DNA of 64,000 nucleotides from Chitinophaga sp. 180180018-3 (GTDB lineage: Bacteria > Bacteroidota > Bacteroidia > Chitinophagales > Chitinophagaceae): NCBI RefSeq assembly GCF_037893185.1, contig NZ_CP140772.1:7804001-7868000 (forward strand), given 5' to 3'. Under the pieces are notes generated by a model that made no database searches, had not been told where the DNA came from, and was given only the letters and a program-made list of their open reading frames with translations. Below are positions 8,380 through 17,271 of the stretch, piece after piece; the first letter of the stretch is position 1; each line of letters starts with the position of its first letter. Both the position numbers and the translations under genes were made by a program.

Positions 8380-9663
8380 ATGAAAGCTACCCTTATGAAG
8401 CTTAACTATGTAAAAGGTCTGTTGGCAATTCTGCTGGTTTCCCTGCTGGCCAGCTGCGGTGGTAGTAAAACCCCCAAGAATGCTCAGGGTCAGTTAATCG
8501 GTGTGAGCCCACGACCTAAGTACACCCCACCCGTACCTTATGGTATGGTCTATGTACCTGCCGGAACTTTCCACATGGGTCCGAGTGATGAGGACGTGAA
8601 CTATGCGTTCACTGCCCGGAACAAAGCAATTTCCATTTCAGGGTTCTATATGGACGCTACGGAAATTACTAACAACGAATACCGCCAGTTTGTGCAATGG
8701 GTGCAGGACTCCATTGCGCATATCCTGTTGGGGCATGTAAAGTCTGACGATGGGCATGACATCATCGACTGGAAACAGAAGATCAACTGGAGAGATAAGG
8801 GTACAGTTGAGAAGCTGGATGCCATGATATATTCTGAGGCAGATCGTTTATACGGACGTAAAGATATCGATGTAGGAAAGCTGATCTACCATCAGGAAAC
8901 TTTCAACTGGGATAAGGCGAAACTGAGAGAGAACGCTGGTAAGCCGCGTTCAACTTTTATTGTAAAGAAAGATGTTCCCATTTATCCTGACACATTGTGC
9001 TGGATCAGGGATTTTTCTTATGCCTACAATGAGCCGATGACACGTATGTATTTCTGGCATCCGGCGTTCGATAACTATCCTGTTGTTGGTGTAAACTGGC
9101 ATCAGGCAACTGCTTTCTGCGAGTGGAGAAGTAAGTTCTGGGAAGATTACCGCGCCAGCAAGAAACTGTTTACAGAAGATAAATTCCAGCTGCCCTCAGA
9201 AGCACAGTGGGAATACGCAGCCCGCGGCGGAAGAGAGCAAACTCCTTATCCATGGGGAGGTTATTATATCCGTAACAAAAAAGGATGTTTACTGGCCAAC
9301 TTTAAACCCGGCCGTGGTAACTATCCTGAAGATGGTGGCTTCTATACAGTACGTGCCGATGCTTACTGGCCTAATGATTACGGCCTGTACAACATGGCTG
9401 GTAACGTTGCGGAATGGACTGCCGACATCTTCTATGAGAACGCTTATTCGTTCACTTCTGACATGAACCCGTATCTGAGAATGGATGTGCCGGATGATGC
9501 ACCGCTAAAAATGAAGCGTAAAGCCATCAGAGGAGGTTCCTGGAAAGATGTGGGGTATTTTCTCCAGACTGGTACAAGAACATATGAATATCAGGACAGT
9601 GCGAAATCCTACATTGGTTTCAGATGTACCATAGCCCTGAGCAGAAGGTCCAAACACAGATAA
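8380..9663 (+). CDS. gldK: Gliding motility / type IX secretion lipoprotein GldK
   Basis: A 427-residue lipoprotein: the signal sequence ends in the lipobox LLASC with Cys26 (a second in-frame ATG six codons in is also possible). The body is a formylglycine-generating-enzyme (SUMF1) fold: GMVYVPAGTFHMGPSDED, YMDATEITNNEYRQFV, PVVGVNWHQATAFCEWRS, LPSEAQWEYAARGG, YNMAGNVAEWTAD and KAIRGGSWKD. GldK forms the periplasmic ring, attached to the outer membrane, of the type IX secretion system together with GldN. The gene order gldK-gldL-gldM-gldN settles the call against the paralogue GldJ. Confidence 0.93.
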   Translation: MKATLMKLNYVKGLLAILLVSLLASCGGSKTPKNAQGQLIGVSPRPKYTPPVPYGMVYVPAGTFHMGPSDEDVNYAFTARNKAISISGFYMDATEITNNEYRQFVQWVQDSIAHILLGHVKSDDGHDIIDWKQKINWRDKGTVEKLDAMIYSEADRLYGRKDIDVGKLIYHQETFNWDKAKLRENAGKPRSTFIVKKDVPIYPDTLCWIRDFSYAYNEPMTRMYFWHPAFDNYPVVGVNWHQATAFCEWRSKFWEDYRASKKLFTEDKFQLPSEAQWEYAARGGREQTPYPWGGYYIRNKKGCLLANFKPGRGNYPEDGGFYTVRADAYWPNDYGLYNMAGNVAEWTADIFYENAYSFTSDMNPYLRMDVPDDAPLKMKRKAIRGGSWKDVGYFLQTGTRTYEYQDSAKSYIGFRCTIALSRRSKHR

Positions 9664-9808
9664 CGATGAACTAAAGAATAATAGCCGTATTATTAATTAT
9701 AACTGCCAAAAAACTGTTTGTATTATGTACACTATTATCGGCAAATCACGGAGAATTAACTATTCCATACAGACTTTAACTATCATTTTAACCAGTAAAT
9801 TTTAACCT

Positions 9809-10558
9809 ATGGCTATGAATCCTAACAAAGCTAAATGGCTGAATTTTTTCGTATGTATCGGGGCTTCGGTGGTGATTATCGGAGCATTATTCAAATTGTT
9901 GCACTTACCTTTCGCTAACATCGCCCTGATTGTAGGTTTGGGTACAGAAGCGCTTATCTTCTTTGTATACGCCTTTGTACCAGACACTAACGCTGCTCCT
10001 GCAGATGCACATGCGGTAAGAGTTGCCGGACACCCTGCGGTGGCTGGTTTGGACAAAATGCTTCAGGAAGCCGAAATTACTCCTGCTAACCTGCAACGCC
10101 TGAGCGAAAACTTTCAGAAACTGGGAACTACCGTTGATAAGATGAGAGACATCAGCGATGTAGTGGCTGCAACCGGCGATTATACCCAGAAAACAAGAGA
10201 AGCTGCCAGCGCAATCGGAAATGTGGCTAATGCCTACACTACTGCGGCTTCTGCAGTATCTTCCTTCAACAGTGCATCAGAGTCCACCAAGGATTTCCAT
10301 GTACAGATGCAGGGTATGACCAAAAATCTGGCCTCACTCAATGCTATCTATGAGCTGGAACTGCAGGATACCAACAACCATCTGAAAGCGATGAACTCCT
10401 TCTACAGCAACCTGCAAAATGCTTCTACAGCAATGAGCGGTAGCATCGAAGACGCCAAGAAAACACAGGAACAAATTTCCCTGCTTGCTAAAAACCTCAG
10501 CAACCTGAATTCCATTTATGGTAACATGTTGAGCGCTATGCACGGTGGAGGAAGATAA
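9809..10558 (+). CDS. gldL: Type IX secretion inner-membrane motor protein GldL
   Basis: A 249-residue protein. Two N-terminal membrane helices (about residues 10-31, with WLNFFVCIGASVVIIGALF, and 37-55, with ALIVGLGTEALIFFVYAF) are followed by a long, mostly helical cytoplasmic part rich in Ala, Ser and Asn. In the known GldL-GldM motor, GldL forms a pentamer around the GldM dimer and uses proton flow to power secretion and gliding. The Glu in GLGTEALIF lies in the second membrane helix, where the conserved motor glutamate is expected. It lies 145 bases after gldK and 53 before gldM. Confidence 0.93.
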   Translation: MAMNPNKAKWLNFFVCIGASVVIIGALFKLLHLPFANIALIVGLGTEALIFFVYAFVPDTNAAPADAHAVRVAGHPAVAGLDKMLQEAEITPANLQRLSENFQKLGTTVDKMRDISDVVAATGDYTQKTREAASAIGNVANAYTTAASAVSSFNSASESTKDFHVQMQGMTKNLASLNAIYELELQDTNNHLKAMNSFYSNLQNASTAMSGSIEDAKKTQEQISLLAKNLSNLNSIYGNMLSAMHGGGR

Positions 10559-10611
10559 GGTATCGCTAATAGTTTCTGAATTTAAACCTATTAAAAATCT
10601 GAAAACAAACT

Positions 10612-12150
10612 ATGGCACTACCTAGGGATCCGAGGCAAAAGATGATCAACATCATGTACCTGGTCTTGACGGCCATGCTTGCGTTGAACGTCTCTGCCGA
10701 AATATTGAACGCTTTTAATATCATCAATAACTCTATCAATACTTCCAATAAATCACTGGCCGACAAGAATAAGATCATTTACGATCAGTTTGAGGAGCAA
10801 ATGCAGAAAGATGCTGCCAAAACCGCTCCACTCAGAGCTAAAGCTCAGGATGTAAAGAAAATCTCTGCCAGTGTTTATGATTATATTGAATCGCTGAAAG
10901 ATGTAATCATCAATCAAAGCGGAGGAAGAGATGAACATGGAGAGATTAAAGACAAAGCAAACCTGGATGCTCCCACTCATGTGATGGAGGATCAGAAGAA
11001 AGGCCCTGAGCTGGAAACCCGGCTGACAGAGCTTCGCAATCAATTGTTGTCTTATGTAGATCCTAAAAAGAAAGACCAATTTGCAAAAACTTTACCTCTC
11101 CGTATTGAGGCAGGTAAATCAGTCGGTGATGAAGGTACTGGCCGTAAATCATGGACTACCTACCACTTTAACATGGTACCTACTGTTGCAGCAGTGACCA
11201 TTTTGAGTAAGTTCCAGAATGATATTAAAAATTCCGAGTCTGCTATCATTGATGACCTGTACCGTCAGATCGACGCGCAGCGTTTCAAATTTGATAAAAT
11301 AAGACCGTTTATTTCTCTGAATTCCAAAAACCTGATGGAAGGACAAACCTTAACTGCAAACATTGCAGTAGGTGCTTACAGCACAACGGTAAATCCTACT
11401 ATCGTGGTAAATGGTCAAACCATTGAAGCTCACGACGGTTTGGCAACAGTGAATATCCCTGCTTCGGGGATTGGTGAAAAATCCATCTCCGGTACTATTA
11501 CCTTACCTAGCCCTACTGGTGGCGCACCAGAGTCCTATCCCTTTACAGAAAGTTATAATGTAGGTGCTTCCACCACCTCCATCTCCGCAGATAAAATGAA
11601 TGTGCTGTATATCGGCCTGCAGAACCCGATTTCTATTTCTGCTGCCGGTGTGCCTGCTGAACAGGTATCTGCTTCTATATCAGGAGGTAATATTAGTAAA
11701 CGCAGTTCCGGTGAATATATCGTAACGGTAAATCAACCGGGAAGAGCTGTTATCAACGTCGTAGCTAACATCGATGGTAAAACCAAAGAACTGGGTAAAA
11801 AGGAATTCCGTGTTAAACGGGTACCTGATCCGGTGATGAAAGTAGGTGTTAATAAAGGAGGCAGTATGAAAGCGGCCGACTTTAAAGTACAGGGAGGATT
11901 ACGTGCCGACCTGGAAGATTTTGAATTCGAAGGTGTGAAATATGAAGTGGTAGGTTACCGCGTAGGTATCTCTGCCAAAGGCAAGGAATACCAGGAAGGA
12001 GATGCTACATCTGCCTATTTCCCTGGTAATGTTACTGCCTCTATCCGCTCACTCCGCCCTGGTGACGAAGTTTACTTCGAAAACATCAAGGTGAAAGGCC
12101 CGGATAATGTGGTACGTTCCATGCCGAGTACTATATTTAAATTAAACTAA
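10612..12150 (+). CDS. gldM: Type IX secretion motor / periplasmic shaft protein GldM
   Basis: A 512-residue protein. The N-terminus MALPRDPRQKMINIMYLVLT is highly typical: a short cytoplasmic tail, then one membrane helix (about residues 11-30). A helical D1 domain and several beta domains follow, ending in the C-terminal region with MKVGVNKGGSMKAADFKVQGG. GldM dimers pass through the GldL ring and span the periplasm to contact the GldK-GldN ring. It lies between gldL and gldN in the standard order, with 20 bases to gldN. Confidence 0.94.
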   Translation: MALPRDPRQKMINIMYLVLTAMLALNVSAEILNAFNIINNSINTSNKSLADKNKIIYDQFEEQMQKDAAKTAPLRAKAQDVKKISASVYDYIESLKDVIINQSGGRDEHGEIKDKANLDAPTHVMEDQKKGPELETRLTELRNQLLSYVDPKKKDQFAKTLPLRIEAGKSVGDEGTGRKSWTTYHFNMVPTVAAVTILSKFQNDIKNSESAIIDDLYRQIDAQRFKFDKIRPFISLNSKNLMEGQTLTANIAVGAYSTTVNPTIVVNGQTIEAHDGLATVNIPASGIGEKSISGTITLPSPTGGAPESYPFTESYNVGASTTSISADKMNVLYIGLQNPISISAAGVPAEQVSASISGGNISKRSSGEYIVTVNQPGRAVINVVANIDGKTKELGKKEFRVKRVPDPVMKVGVNKGGSMKAADFKVQGGLRADLEDFEFEGVKYEVVGYRVGISAKGKEYQEGDATSAYFPGNVTASIRSLRPGDEVYFENIKVKGPDNVVRSMPSTIFKLN

Positions 12151-12170
12151 TGGTCATTAATTGCTGAATT

Positions 12171-13208
12171 ATGCGAGCAGTAATATTTAACAGAATTGGT
12201 TGGTGTACTTTATTGCTGGCGATGCTGGCAACTGCAGCCGATGCACAACGGCGCGGTGGTACTACCCGTCGCCGGACTGCTACCACCGGTAACACACCTA
12301 CCCAGGATGCCCCACTGGTAAACCCGGCAACCGGGAATGCTGTGGCGCCTCCACCAGCTGTTCCTGCTACTCCCGCTGTTTCCCAACGTCCGGATGGTAT
12401 TACCGCCCCATTGGTAGATACCCCCCGTAAATCACTGCGTGTAGATGGCGTGGTGGAAAGGAACCTCTCCAGGGACCGTGCTCCTATCGCCTACGACTAT
12501 ATCCGTGAAGACGACAGATTCTGGGAAAAAAGAGTATGGCAGGTGATCGACACCCGGGAGAAAATAAACCTCCCCTTCCAGTACAATGTGGAAGATGAGG
12601 CTGGGGTAAACCAACTGTTTATTAATATCCTGCTCGACGCAATCAAAAATAAAGAGGTAGAAGCTTTCAACCCCATAGATGACCGTTTTACCACTAAAAT
12701 GCCTTATTCTGAAATCCAGACTAAACTTAGTGGTGAAGAAAGAACTGTTCGCAGTATAGATCCTGTAACCGGCGAGGAAAAAATGGTGAATACCCGCGAC
12801 GACTTCGATCCCCGTACTATTAAGCAGTATAAGATCAAGGAAGTATGGGTGTTCGACAAAGAAGCCTCTGCACTCAAAGTTCGTATCCTCGGGATTGCCC
12901 CGATGGTATCCCGCATCAATGAAGATGGAAGCGTACGTGCATCTATTCCGCTGTTCTGGGTATATTACCCCGATTGCCGCGCGATACTGGCCAAACATGA
13001 CGTGTATAACCAGAATAACGATGCTTCCACTATGAGCTGGGAAGACCTTTTTGAGATGCGTTTCTTCGGCAGCTATATTGTGAAAGAAAATAACGTTTAC
13101 AACCGCGAGATCAAAGATTATATTAAAGACGGGGTAATGCGTTTGCTCGAAGGACAGGCCATTAAAGACCGCATCTTTAATAAAGAACAGGACTTGTGGC
13201 AATATTAA
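12171..13208 (+). CDS. gldN: Type IX secretion protein GldN
   Basis: A 345-residue exported protein with a signal peptide ending at ADAQ (about residue 25) and a low-complexity Thr/Pro/Ala linker to about residue 75. The GldN/PorN core follows: DDRFWEKRVWQVIDTREKIN, the RTIKQYKIKEVWVFDKEAS segment, and FWVYYPDCRAILAKHDVYN. GldN partners GldK in the periplasmic ring. It is the last gene of the gldKLMN cluster; repeat copy B begins 13 bases after its stop and probably ends the transcript. Confidence 0.93.
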   Translation: MRAVIFNRIGWCTLLLAMLATAADAQRRGGTTRRRTATTGNTPTQDAPLVNPATGNAVAPPPAVPATPAVSQRPDGITAPLVDTPRKSLRVDGVVERNLSRDRAPIAYDYIREDDRFWEKRVWQVIDTREKINLPFQYNVEDEAGVNQLFINILLDAIKNKEVEAFNPIDDRFTTKMPYSEIQTKLSGEERTVRSIDPVTGEEKMVNTRDDFDPRTIKQYKIKEVWVFDKEASALKVRILGIAPMVSRINEDGSVRASIPLFWVYYPDCRAILAKHDVYNQNNDASTMSWEDLFEMRFFGSYIVKENNVYNREIKDYIKDGVMRLLEGQAIKDRIFNKEQDLWQY

Positions 13209-13221
13209 ACAAGAATTGATT

Positions 13222-13287
13222 ATAAAGGCGAAGACCTTAGCGGATGATATGGTTATCACTAATCTCTGCTAAGGTCTTCGCCTTTAT
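13222..13287. repeat. CTTAGCG hairpin element, copy B
   Basis: A perfect 20-bp inverted repeat (13222-13241 with 13268-13287) has a 26-base loop. The core GAAGACCTTAGCGGAT matches copies C and E closely. It sits 13 bases after the gldN stop and about 30 bases before the next start at 13317. Confidence 0.88.
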
Positions 13288-13316
13288 GAATAAATCCTCC
13301 CCTGATTTCCATCCAA

Positions 13317-13895
13317 ATGCCGGCACTGGATCAACTACGCCAGACAGTTTTCAGCATGATGCCCCTGCCCGAACAAGAGTGGGAGGCATTGGCGGCCTGC
13401 TGGCAGCCAGTCCGGTGTAAAAGGAAGGAATTATTGACAAGCGCAGGAGATGTAGAGAAGTACCTGTATTTTGTTATCGACGGCGTACAACGGGCGTTTT
13501 CGCTGGAAGGTGAAAAAGACGCGACGATCGTTTTTACCTATGCCGGTAATTTTTCCGGAGTGCTGGATTCATTTCTGTTACAAACACCATCGCCCTGGTA
13601 TCTTGAAACACTTACCCACAGCGAGTTGCTGCGCATGTCTTTTTCAGATTTCAACCGGCTTACCCTTCAGTATCCGCTTGTGGAAAGATGGGTCCGCCTG
13701 AGTACAGCAGCAGCATTGGCAGGCATCCTGGAACGGCAAAAAGAATTGTTATGTTTTACTGCCGAACAGAAATTCCGTCAACTGCTAACCCGCAGCCCTC
13801 AGGTGTTACAGCTGATACCCCATAAATACCTGGCTTCCTATCTGGGAATAGACCCCGCTACGTTCAGTAAATTGTTGGGTACCGTTAAGTTATAA
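13317..13895 (+). CDS. Crp/Fnr family transcriptional regulator
   Basis: A 192-residue protein with an N-terminal cyclic-nucleotide-binding-like beta roll (VRCKRKELLTSAGDVEKYLYFVIDGVQRAFS, ATIVFTYAGNFSGVLDSFLL) and a C-terminal helix-turn-helix (QLLTRSPQVLQLIPHKYLASYLGIDPATFSKLL). This is the compact form common in Bacteroidota, where the ligand is usually unknown. The glycine/glutamate/arginine cAMP-contact pattern of E. coli Crp is not clear, so cAMP binding should not be assumed. It precedes the DinB-like gene by 65 bases. Confidence 0.85.
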   Translation: MPALDQLRQTVFSMMPLPEQEWEALAACWQPVRCKRKELLTSAGDVEKYLYFVIDGVQRAFSLEGEKDATIVFTYAGNFSGVLDSFLLQTPSPWYLETLTHSELLRMSFSDFNRLTLQYPLVERWVRLSTAAALAGILERQKELLCFTAEQKFRQLLTRSPQVLQLIPHKYLASYLGIDPATFSKLLGTVKL

Positions 13896-13960
13896 AATGT
13901 TGATCTGCACAAAGATTTTCTGTCGGCGCCGGGGCTAGCTTTACATAAAATAACAGGATT

Positions 13961-14557
13961 ATGAGCGCAATCAGGACCGACCATCTGCTACAGGAATTAC
14001 AGCAAAAAATAGCGGTGGTAAAGAGAAAGGCGGAAATCCGCTTTAATGGGCAATCAACAACCAATCTGCAGCAGCAGCCAGGCCCCGGTAAATGGAGCGC
14101 TGTCCAATGTCTGGAACATCTGAACACCTATGGCCGTTACTATCTTCCCGCACTTGACCAGGCAATCAAAAAAGCAGAAAAAAAAGGTAGTCGTTCGCAT
14201 CCCTCTTTTAAAAGCAGTTGGCTTGGTGCATACTTTACCAGGTTAATGCAGCCCGGGGACGATGGTCAGCTTCGTTCGAAGATGAAATCTCCCAGAGATC
14301 ACGTACCCGCTGAGGTTCCTGATGTAGTAGTGGTGTTTAGGGAATTTCAGGAACAACAGGTATATATGGAAAATCTGCTGCAAAGGGCAGCCAGTATCGA
14401 TATTGCCCGGTATACGGTGCCTACTTCCCTCTCCCGCTTCATCAGGCTTTCTGTTGGAGACACCTTCGGTTTTATGGCAGCGCATATTCAGCGCCATGTA
14501 TTACAGGCAGAAAATGCACTCGCAGCTATTGCTCCGCAGAGAGTTTCTAATTCGTAA
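13961..14557 (+). CDS. DinB-like metalloenzyme family protein
   Basis: A 198-residue helical protein of the DinB/YfiT-like superfamily. Signs are LLQELQQKIAVVKRKAEIRF, the PGKWSAVQCLEHLNTYGRYY segment with the first metal-site His, and HIQRHVLQAENAL near the C-terminus with the last His pair. Members are often thiol-dependent transferases or damage-induced proteins; the specific role is unknown. It may be cotranscribed with the Crp/Fnr gene upstream. Its stop codon abuts the stop of the convergent uvrC with no base between. Confidence 0.8.
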   Translation: MSAIRTDHLLQELQQKIAVVKRKAEIRFNGQSTTNLQQQPGPGKWSAVQCLEHLNTYGRYYLPALDQAIKKAEKKGSRSHPSFKSSWLGAYFTRLMQPGDDGQLRSKMKSPRDHVPAEVPDVVVVFREFQEQQVYMENLLQRAASIDIARYTVPTSLSRFIRLSVGDTFGFMAAHIQRHVLQAENALAAIAPQRVSNS

Positions 14558-16369
14558 TTAGCCTTCTGTTTTGTTGAAATATTCCCAGATCAGCTTTGCT
14601 TTAGCTGCCCCCACTTCTTTGGCAAGATCGTCCTGCGAGAGTTGTTTTACTTTCGCCACGGAGCGGAAGGTTTTCAACAGTTGAGTAGCCGTATTTTCAC
14701 CTATTCCCTTGATGCTTTCCAGTTCGTTTTTAAAGGTGCCTTTGCTGCGTTTCTGACGGTGGAAGGTAATACCAAAACGATGCACTTCGTCGCGCACGCG
14801 TCGTATCAGCTTGAGGCTTTCACTGTTATATGGCAATTTGATACTCTCGGAATCACCGGGGAAAAAGATCTCTTCTTCATTTTTAGCCAGGCCAACAACG
14901 GTCATGCTGCCAATTAGGTTGAGCTCCCTGATACTCTCCATTGCCGCGCCCAGCTGTCCCTTTCCTCCATCAATGATCACCAGCTGTGGCAGTGGTTGTT
15001 GTTCGGCCAGTAAGCGGTTATATCTTCTGTATACAATTTCTTTCATGGAGGCAAAGTCGTTAATACCTTGCACTGTTTTGATATTGAAATGGCGATAGTC
15101 CTTTTTGGAGGCTATCCCATCTTTGAACACCACACAGGCTGCCACCGGATAAGCACCCTGGAAATTGGAGTTATCGAAGCATTCGATATGTTCTGGCAGG
15201 GCTGGTAATTCAAGATCTGCCTGCAACTGATAGAGCACCTGTTTCCGCTCCATATCCGATTTCCCTTCGAGGTGCAGGATCTTTTTGCGGTATAGCTCTT
15301 CCTTAAAGTAGTTGACATTTTTCTCCGACAGCTCCAGGAGTTTCTTTTTGTCGCCTCCTTTTGGTACAGTCACTGTAATTCCGCTATCCGGATACGCTAA
15401 CGGGAACGGTACTACGATTTCGTCAGTGATACTGCTAAATGCTTCCCTGAGGTAAGCAATCGCGTAAGAAAGCACTTCTTCATCTGTTTCTTCCAGCTGT
15501 TTTTCCAGTGTAACGGTTTTCGTATCTGCGATACTGCCATTCTGAATACGCAGATAGTTAACATATGCATGATTTCCTTCGCTGATAATGGAAAATACAT
15601 CCACATTGCCGACCCTGGTATTAACGATGGTGGATTTGGCGGAGTAGGTTTCCAGGCTTTCTATCTTCTTACGAACAATTTCAGCTTTCTCAAATTCCAT
15701 TCTGGCAACATGCTCCTGCATTTGTTCCTTAAAAGTGGCTACTACCGGCGAGAGGTTACCTTTCAATATATTCTTGACCTGCTGGAGTCCTTCGCGATAA
15801 TCTTCCTGAGTCTGTAACCCTTCACAGGGGCCTTTGCAGTTGCCCAGATGATACTCCAGGCATACTTTGAATTTTCCTTTTTTAATATTTTCTTCTGAAA
15901 GGTTGAGATTACAGGTGCGTAGCGGAATATTGTATTTAACTACGTCCAGTATTTCCCTGACGCGGCCTACAGAAGTAAAGGGCCCCAGATAATCTGAACC
16001 ATCCTTTATCATATTACGTGTGAAGAAGACCCTGGGAAATGATTCATGCTTAATTACGATATACGGATAGGTTTTGTCGTCTTTCAGGTTGATATTATAC
16101 TTAGGCTTAAACTGCTTAATCAGCGAATTTTCAAGCAGAAAAGCGTCCTGTTCTGAGTTTACAATGGTGAACTCGATATGATGGATATGCTCCACCAGCT
16201 TCCTCGTTTTGTAGCTGTCGTGATTCTTTACAAAATAAGAACTGACCCTTTTGCGCAGGCTCTTGGCCTTCCCCACATAAAGCAGGGTGCCTTCTTTATC
16301 GTAATATTTATAGATCCCTGCATCAGGCGGGATGGTATGTGAAATTTGCTGAAACTCTGCTGATGTCAT
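14558..16369 (-). CDS. uvrC: Excinuclease ABC subunit C
   Basis: A 603-residue UvrC with all domains. The GIY-YIG nuclease is at about residues 16-95 (PPDAGIYKYYDKEGTLLYVGKAKSLRKRV shortens to the GIY...YVG motif). The UVR helix pair for UvrB contact is at about 205-240, the RNase H-like nuclease around ECFDNSNFQGAYPVA, and the C-terminal helix-hairpin-helix pair around LESIKGIGENTATQLL. UvrC makes both incisions in nucleotide excision repair. It starts three bases after a lipoprotein gene on the same strand, so the two are likely cotranscribed. Confidence 0.95.
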   Translation of the reverse strand: MTSAEFQQISHTIPPDAGIYKYYDKEGTLLYVGKAKSLRKRVSSYFVKNHDSYKTRKLVEHIHHIEFTIVNSEQDAFLLENSLIKQFKPKYNINLKDDKTYPYIVIKHESFPRVFFTRNMIKDGSDYLGPFTSVGRVREILDVVKYNIPLRTCNLNLSEENIKKGKFKVCLEYHLGNCKGPCEGLQTQEDYREGLQQVKNILKGNLSPVVATFKEQMQEHVARMEFEKAEIVRKKIESLETYSAKSTIVNTRVGNVDVFSIISEGNHAYVNYLRIQNGSIADTKTVTLEKQLEETDEEVLSYAIAYLREAFSSITDEIVVPFPLAYPDSGITVTVPKGGDKKKLLELSEKNVNYFKEELYRKKILHLEGKSDMERKQVLYQLQADLELPALPEHIECFDNSNFQGAYPVAACVVFKDGIASKKDYRHFNIKTVQGINDFASMKEIVYRRYNRLLAEQQPLPQLVIIDGGKGQLGAAMESIRELNLIGSMTVVGLAKNEEEIFFPGDSESIKLPYNSESLKLIRRVRDEVHRFGITFHRQKRSKGTFKNELESIKGIGENTATQLLKTFRSVAKVKQLSQDDLAKEVGAAKAKLIWEYFNKTEG

Positions 16370-16372
16370 TTT

Positions 16373-16957
16373 TTACATGGCGGTTTTGGGTGCGATGGTA
16401 ACGTTCACTTCCAGTTCCTTGGGTGCAAGAAAGGCGATCTTTTGATAGGTAGCGATCCGAACCTGTTTGTTTTTCTGGTAAAGCAAGTCTTGCCGGAACT
16501 CATATACCATATTGTTGGTATAGGAATGAATGTTCACCTGCTGTATACTGCCCTGCTTATCAAGCTCCATAGTGACTTCGGAAGGATTGGTTTGCTTACC
16601 TCGTGATTTATAAATGATGGATTTTCTGCCTGAAAACGGATCATACAGGCTGGAGGTATCATATTCTTCCCTTAGGGAAGGCTTGTTGAGATCGGCTTCC
16701 ATGAATGGTTTCAGCAGATCATGAATAGCTGCACTGTCTTTGCCGGTAAAATTGCTGGTATCTGTTTGGCCATTGAGTGTAACCGAGGAATGCAGATAAT
16801 AGTCACTTGCCCGTATCCGGGTGTTCTCGCTATTGAAATAATCCGGAATTCTTATAAACTTATCCTGTGACTGTTGTGCTGATGGTTTATTTGCCAGGTT
16901 ACAGGCCATGAAGCCAATTATAGTAAATAATACCGTTACTCGCCCGTATTTTTTCAT
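16373..16957 (-). CDS. Putative lipoprotein of unknown function upstream of uvrC
   Basis: A 194-residue protein with a lipoprotein signal: MKKYGRVTVLFTIIGFMAC, with Cys19 as the acylation site. The mature part has no family I recognise. It contains repeated beta-type segments (FIRIPDYFNSENTRI, YYLHSSVTLNGQTDTSNF, EVTMELDKQGSIQQVNIHSYT, LLYQKNKQVRIATYQKIAFL). It is probably periplasmic-facing. It is directly followed by uvrC; the link to DNA repair is likely only transcriptional. Confidence 0.7.
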   Translation of the reverse strand: MKKYGRVTVLFTIIGFMACNLANKPSAQQSQDKFIRIPDYFNSENTRIRASDYYLHSSVTLNGQTDTSNFTGKDSAAIHDLLKPFMEADLNKPSLREEYDTSSLYDPFSGRKSIIYKSRGKQTNPSEVTMELDKQGSIQQVNIHSYTNNMVYEFRQDLLYQKNKQVRIATYQKIAFLAPKELEVNVTIAPKTAM

Positions 16958-16985
16958 GATGCAAAATTAATACTTAAATGTGGGC

Positions 16986-17015
16986 CATAAAAAATGCGCC
17001 GTGAAAACGGCGCAT
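16986..17015 (-). terminator. Hairpin terminator, - strand, upstream of the lipoprotein gene
   Basis: On the - strand, ATGCGCCGT-TTTC-ACGGCGCAT forms a perfect 9-bp stem with a 4-base loop followed by a T6 tract. It lies about 250 bases after gpmI and before the lipoprotein start, so it ends either readthrough from gpmI or a short transcript made between. Confidence 0.75.
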
Positions 17016-17168
17016 CGATGCATGAGCAAATCTGTCGAGAGCACTAAAAATATGTAAATCAGCTTGTTGGGCCGAATTCTTTTTGAATTAACGCTTGTTA
17101 AACGCTAACGATGATTTAAATGTTACAGAGAAGGGGAAATTATTTTCAAAAAAAAATTGCTTGAAAAG

Positions 17169-17263
17169 AATCAGGAATTACGAAATAACCCGAAGAACTT
17201 AGCGGATAATAATTATTATCTATCAATCGCTAAGCTCTTCGGGTTATTTCGTAATTCCTGATT
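17169..17263. repeat. CTTAGCG hairpin element, copy C
   Basis: A 36-bp inverted repeat with one mismatch (17169-17204 with 17228-17263) and a 23-base AT loop. The core is GAAGAACTTAGCGGAT. The outer arms carry GGAATTACGAAATAACCC. The right arm begins 8 bases after the gpmI stop (- strand). Confidence 0.9.
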
Positions 17264-17271
17264 CGTAATTC

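Larger units (their letters stand above)
16958..17271. other. Intergenic region between gpmI and the uvrC-linked lipoprotein gene
   Basis: This 314-base gap holds repeat copy C next to gpmI, an A9 tract at 17148-17156 (T9 on the - strand), a direct repeat AACGCT...AACGCT near 17092-17106, and a separate - strand terminator at 16986-17015. The stretch between the two hairpins has no open frame and could be a leader or a small RNA. Confidence 0.5.

Noticed and set aside
12432..13259. A 275-codon - strand frame opposite gldN
   Set aside because: gldN is certain by family and operon; the antisense frame has no known motif and runs into the copy B hairpin.
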